Shown here: positions 61,664 to 64,000 of the stretch, in pieces
Layout: each line of letters begins with the position of its first letter
Numbering within the stretch: the first letter of the stretch is position 1
Source: RGIG3701 sp031553595
Lineage (GTDB): Bacteria; Planctomycetota; Planctomycetia; Pirellulales; Thermoguttaceae
Assembly: GCA_031553595.1 (NCBI GenBank)
Contig: JAVBLI010000009.1
Location: 372,001 to 436,000, forward strand
Direction: 5' to 3'
DNA length: 64,000 nt
The notes under the pieces: model-generated
The model's database searches: none
What the model was told of the DNA's origin: nothing
What the model saw: the letters and a program-made list of their open reading frames with translations, nothing else
Position numbers and translations under genes: made by a program

Positions 61664-61710
61664 TTACCATATCTAGTGGTATTAGCTCCAGTGAGCACCA
61701 CATCATGTAA
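61664..61710. promoter_or_regulatory. Paired NrdR-like boxes
   Basis: Box 1 at 61664-61679 contains ATATCTAGTG and matches 12 of 16 positions of the NrdR consensus; box 2 at 61695-61710 is weaker (about 10 of 16). Their starts are 31 bases apart, the three-turn spacing normal for NrdR, the repressor of ribonucleotide reductase genes. Confidence 0.6.
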
Positions 61711-61721
61711 CCAACACCTGT

Positions 61722-61749
61722 AGTTTACCAAATAAAACGAGAAAGTCAA
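61722..61749 (-). promoter_or_regulatory. Candidate nrdJ promoter
   Basis: Minus strand TTGACT (61744-61749), 16-base spacer, TAAACT (61722-61727). The NrdR-like boxes start just downstream, where a repressor would block transcription. Confidence 0.5.
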
Positions 61750-61850
61750 TGTTTGGCCGAATGTTTTTTTTAAGCCGCTAAATTACGGCGTTTCCGCGTT
61801 TTCACGGGAAATCCGCCGCGGCGATTTTTTGAGTAAATCCCCGCCTCCTA

Positions 61851-61884
61851 TTGACGTAAGTATATTGAATCTAATATACTTACG
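61851..61884 (+). promoter_or_regulatory. Promoter-like sequence overlapped by a perfect dyad
   Basis: 12-bp perfect arms CGTAAGTATATT (61855-61866) and AATATACTTACG (61873-61884). Within it, TTGACG (61851-61856), 18-base spacer and TATACT (61875-61880) form a plus-strand promoter. No gene follows, so a small RNA or an operator without known regulator is possible. Confidence 0.45.
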
Positions 61885-62239
61885 AAAACTCCCTGCGAAT
61901 CGTTCGTTCGCCCCTCGTGGGACGGAAGGAATTATTATTTTTCTGAAAATTTCCAGGAATTTTCCGAGGAAGAAACGTCCTAATCCGCCTAGTTTCCATA
62001 GCTCGGCGAAACCATATCTCTAGTGCAAATTTATCGCACAACCACTAAATGTGGTATTTTGTCGGTTTTTTCCGGGATAATACCGCCAGAAAATGGTAGA
62101 GACATTTTGTCAGGCGGAGTGATGTGTGCAAAAATCGGACACTCGACGTTTACTGTATTTTGTACAGCCAAGTGATGCTCTCCACACGAAAACATACGCG
62201 GCGATGTACTGTTTGCAAACAAAATCTTTCCCGAATTTT

Positions 62240-62995
62240 TTACGGAAAGCGTTTCAGCTGATTGCCCGCCACCATTTTTTTGCCTGACGGCGTTTCGAAA
62301 AAATACGCCCAGAGAATCGGCGGATCGCCGAAATTGGAGTCGTCGGAAACGGATTGGCCGGGCTCTACCCACGGCTGGCCTTCCGCCATGCCGTACCATG
62401 CGTGAAATTGCTCGGCGGTGTAAACCATTCCGCCGACACACGCGTCACGCCCCGGCTCCATCGGGCAAAACCGTACCACGCGAATCGGCTCGGCGGAGAT
62501 ATTCGTCAGCGTTGTGGAATACAGCTGTTGACCTTTTTGCGGAATAGGAGTTCGGTTGTAAGTCACTCGGAGGTAGGCGTTTCCCTCGTCCAGTTGTGGG
62601 TAGGTAACGCGTATGTTCGTTTCATCGTAAGTTAAAAAGCGGCATCCGTCAGGCGGTGGAAAGCAGTCGCCGTGGGCGTAAAGAATATCACCGTTGGGAT
62701 ACACGATCAGTACGCTGCCGGCTTCGGGCCACGCAATCGAAACGCTTTCGCGCGTCGTCAGGATATCGCCGTCGACACGCACCACCTCCATCCACGCGGA
62801 AGCGTCGCCGCGGCGATCCGGCATTCGTAGCATCACACGGTATTCGGGGAATTGCTGCAGATACGCCCGGAGCCTGTCATCATGTTCGACGGAGGTCGGC
62901 CACGTCGGTTCTGAGAAATGCGTGTTCATCAAAATCACCGTGATAATGACGCCCAAACCAGCGATAAACAGTACTATCAGAGAATACATTTTCAT
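62240..62995 (-). CDS. Membrane-anchored hypothetical protein
   Basis: 251 residues. One N-terminal membrane span (YSLIVLFIAGLGVIITVILM) and then a soluble, beta-rich, probably periplasmic domain with CFPPPDGC and FCPMEPGRDACVGG cysteine pairs that may form disulfides. No family recognised. The start has no strong ribosome site. Alone between two intergenic regions; function unknown. Confidence 0.65.
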   Translation of the reverse strand: MKMYSLIVLFIAGLGVIITVILMNTHFSEPTWPTSVEHDDRLRAYLQQFPEYRVMLRMPDRRGDASAWMEVVRVDGDILTTRESVSIAWPEAGSVLIVYPNGDILYAHGDCFPPPDGCRFLTYDETNIRVTYPQLDEGNAYLRVTYNRTPIPQKGQQLYSTTLTNISAEPIRVVRFCPMEPGRDACVGGMVYTAEQFHAWYGMAEGQPWVEPGQSVSDDSNFGDPPILWAYFFETPSGKKMVAGNQLKRFP

Positions 62996-63071
62996 ACCAT
63001 GGGGAAAGGTCGGAAAATATTCAGGTGATGAAGATTCGCAGGGGTACGATTGGCGGAATCGCAGACGAAAA

Positions 63072-63160
63072 AATGCGTAATGCGAAACGCTCCATTATTT
63101 CTCCGGAAGGCTTTTCCGGCAAATAATTTTACGTTTCGCATCACGCATTACGCATTACAC
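63072..63160. repeat. Heptad hairpin between the unknown and DUF1080 genes
   Basis: AATGCGTAATGCGAAACG left, CGTTTCGCATCACGCATTACGCATTA right, with an inner ATTATTT...CCGGAA/TTCCGG...AAATAAT stem. Confidence 0.85.
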
Positions 63161-63161
63161 A

Positions 63162-64000
63162 TTATTTATACTGCACCCAGATGTTGCGGTACTGGACTTT
63201 GTTGCCGTGGCCCTGGAAGTACACGCCGCGGGCTTCGGCGGATTCACCGCGTCCGCCGCCGGTGGCGCCGGGCAGCTCGAGGTTGTCGTGAATCGTGATG
63301 CCGTTGTGCACCACGGTGACGCGGGCGTTGGCGACTTTTTTGCCGTCTTCGAACTTCGCGGGGGTGAAGTCGAAGTCGTAGGTCTGCCACACCAGCGGCT
63401 GGAAGCACATGTTGAACGCCGGGCGGGCGACCTGGTAGAAGCCGCCGCACTCGTTGTTTTCGCCGCGCAGGCCGAAGGAGTCGAGCACCTGGCATTCGTA
63501 GTTTTCGTCGAGGTACACGCCGCTGTTGGAACGACCCTGGCCGCGCGCTTCGGGCATGAAGGAAAGCATGAACTCGACGTGAATTTTACACGGCTTGCCG
63601 AACTCCAGCGGCTTGGTTTTCATGTCGGGCCACAGGGCGTCGGTCGCTTCGTTGACGCCCTTGCAGTCGACGATCATGTCGGTGTTCGTCGCGTCTTTGC
63701 TCAGGCCATCATAAAACACGGTCGCGCCTTCCGGAGCCTTCTGGCCCAGCGTTGGGCTGACGCGCTTGTCGAAACGCTTCGCCACGCGGTCGGGCATGCC
63801 AGGCGTGGTGAACGCGATCGTCCGCTCGCTGATGTTCAGCTTCGCGCCGCAGTCCTGCTTGCCTTCCGGAATCGGAAGCTCTTTCTGGTAGTCTTCCTTG
63901 TTTTCCATATACGCGACTTTGAAGTCGACAAAATCGCCGTCGACCTTGCCTTTATAGATAACGCGAACCTGCTTGTCGTGCCATCCGCAGCCGGGGAAAC
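63162..64000 (-). CDS. DUF1080 (3-keto-disaccharide hydrolase-like) protein, 5' end outside window
   Basis: The frame stays open to the right edge, through GCGWHDKQVRVIYKGKVDGD and past the internal Met at 63908, so the gene begins outside the window; about 278 residues are present. PCKIHVEFMLSFMPEARGQGRSNSGVYLDENYECQVLDSFG and the C-terminal GRGESAEARGVYFQGHGNKVQYRNIWVQYK are the concanavalin-like DUF1080 domain, abundant in planctomycetes and linked to cleavage of 3-keto-glycosides. Whether it is exported cannot be seen, because the N-terminus is missing. Confidence 0.88.
   Translation of the reverse strand, partial: FPGCGWHDKQVRVIYKGKVDGDFVDFKVAYMENKEDYQKELPIPEGKQDCGAKLNISERTIAFTTPGMPDRVAKRFDKRVSPTLGQKAPEGATVFYDGLSKDATNTDMIVDCKGVNEATDALWPDMKTKPLEFGKPCKIHVEFMLSFMPEARGQGRSNSGVYLDENYECQVLDSFGLRGENNECGGFYQVARPAFNMCFQPLVWQTYDFDFTPAKFEDGKKVANARVTVVHNGITIHDNLELPGATGGGRGESAEARGVYFQGHGNKVQYRNIWVQYK

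Larger units (their letters stand above)
61170..62239. promoter_or_regulatory. 1.07-kb intergenic region upstream of nrdJ
   Basis: No supported gene. From left to right it holds the nrdJ leader with several RNA-like structures, paired NrdR-like boxes and promoter, a 30-base dyad, and a stem-loop ACCAC TAAAT GTGGT at 62041-62055. AT-rich beyond 61620. Confidence 0.6.

Noticed and set aside
61170..61720. Cobalamin riboswitch in the nrdJ leader
   Set aside because: The B12-box consensus and the usual flanking aptamer sequences were searched by eye and not found; only an unassigned multi-helix element is reported.
1..64000. CRISPR arrays, tRNA or rRNA genes, prophage or transposase genes
   Set aside because: No regularly spaced direct repeats with unique spacers, no tRNA cloverleaf or rRNA sequence, and no transposase or phage structural gene was seen on either strand.

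Overview
The window looks like a chromosomal segment of an anaerobic member of the Planctomycetota. Supporting signs are a planctomycete-style secretome (sulfatase, DUF1080 glycosyl-hydrolase-like protein, PQQ-type propellers, a PD40 propeller with two CxxCH haem motifs related to hydrazine synthase alpha subunit), an OprP-like porin and a TolC lipoprotein without pump genes, and functionally unrelated housekeeping genes scattered singly (rplU without rpmA, pheT without pheS, mraZ without rsmH, hemE, ispG, leuA, ilvD). An A-type diiron flavoprotein, an NfnA/NfnB-like pair and a B12-dependent ribonucleotide reductase suggest anaerobic or microaerobic life. The assignment is from gene content only; no 16S or tRNA gene was seen.

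Layout. 0-4 kb: two tandem ankyrin-repeat proteins, the first cut by the left edge. 4-14 kb: diheme PD40 protein, flavin reductase/DUF169 pair, GNAT, and the NfnB-like and NfnA-like genes separated by a GH16 hydrolase. 14-20 kb: rplU, divergent panD, a BtaA-BtaB-prenyl synthase cluster (predicted betaine lipid plus isoprenoid), then FliR and a short FlhB. 20-26 kb: TolC lipoprotein, HslV-HslU protease, two orphan proteins. 27-37 kb: FprA, two glycosyltransferases, leuA with a leucine attenuator, PQQ propeller, hemE, ilvD. 37-44 kb: exported SPOR-like protein, pheT, inositol-monophosphatase-family phosphatase, porin. 44-48 kb: a complete sulfate ABC importer (sbp-cysT-cysW-cysA) divergent from the porin. 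48-57 kb: ispG, a small protein next to a XerC/D recombinase, sulfatase, radical SAM protein, low-complexity exported protein, MraZ, RRM RNA-binding protein. 57-64 kb: cysK, nrdJ with a very long structured leader and NrdR-like boxes, a membrane-anchored unknown, and a DUF1080 protein cut by the right edge.

Sulfur assimilation is a recurrent theme (sulfate importer, cysK). Branched-chain amino acid synthesis (leuA, ilvD) and pantothenate (panD) are also represented.

The most distinctive feature lies between the genes. Nine copies of a 110-190 bp inverted-repeat element share arms, a core and extended flanks. A second family consists of hairpins built from degenerate 7-bp units, often around a CGCTTGCG-like centre; these sit exactly between stop codons of convergent genes and often supply those stop codons. 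Other regulatory candidates are a Leu-rich leader peptide with terminator upstream of leuA, a multi-helix leader upstream of nrdJ, a three-helix RNA upstream of mraZ, and an attenuating terminator between sbp and cysT.
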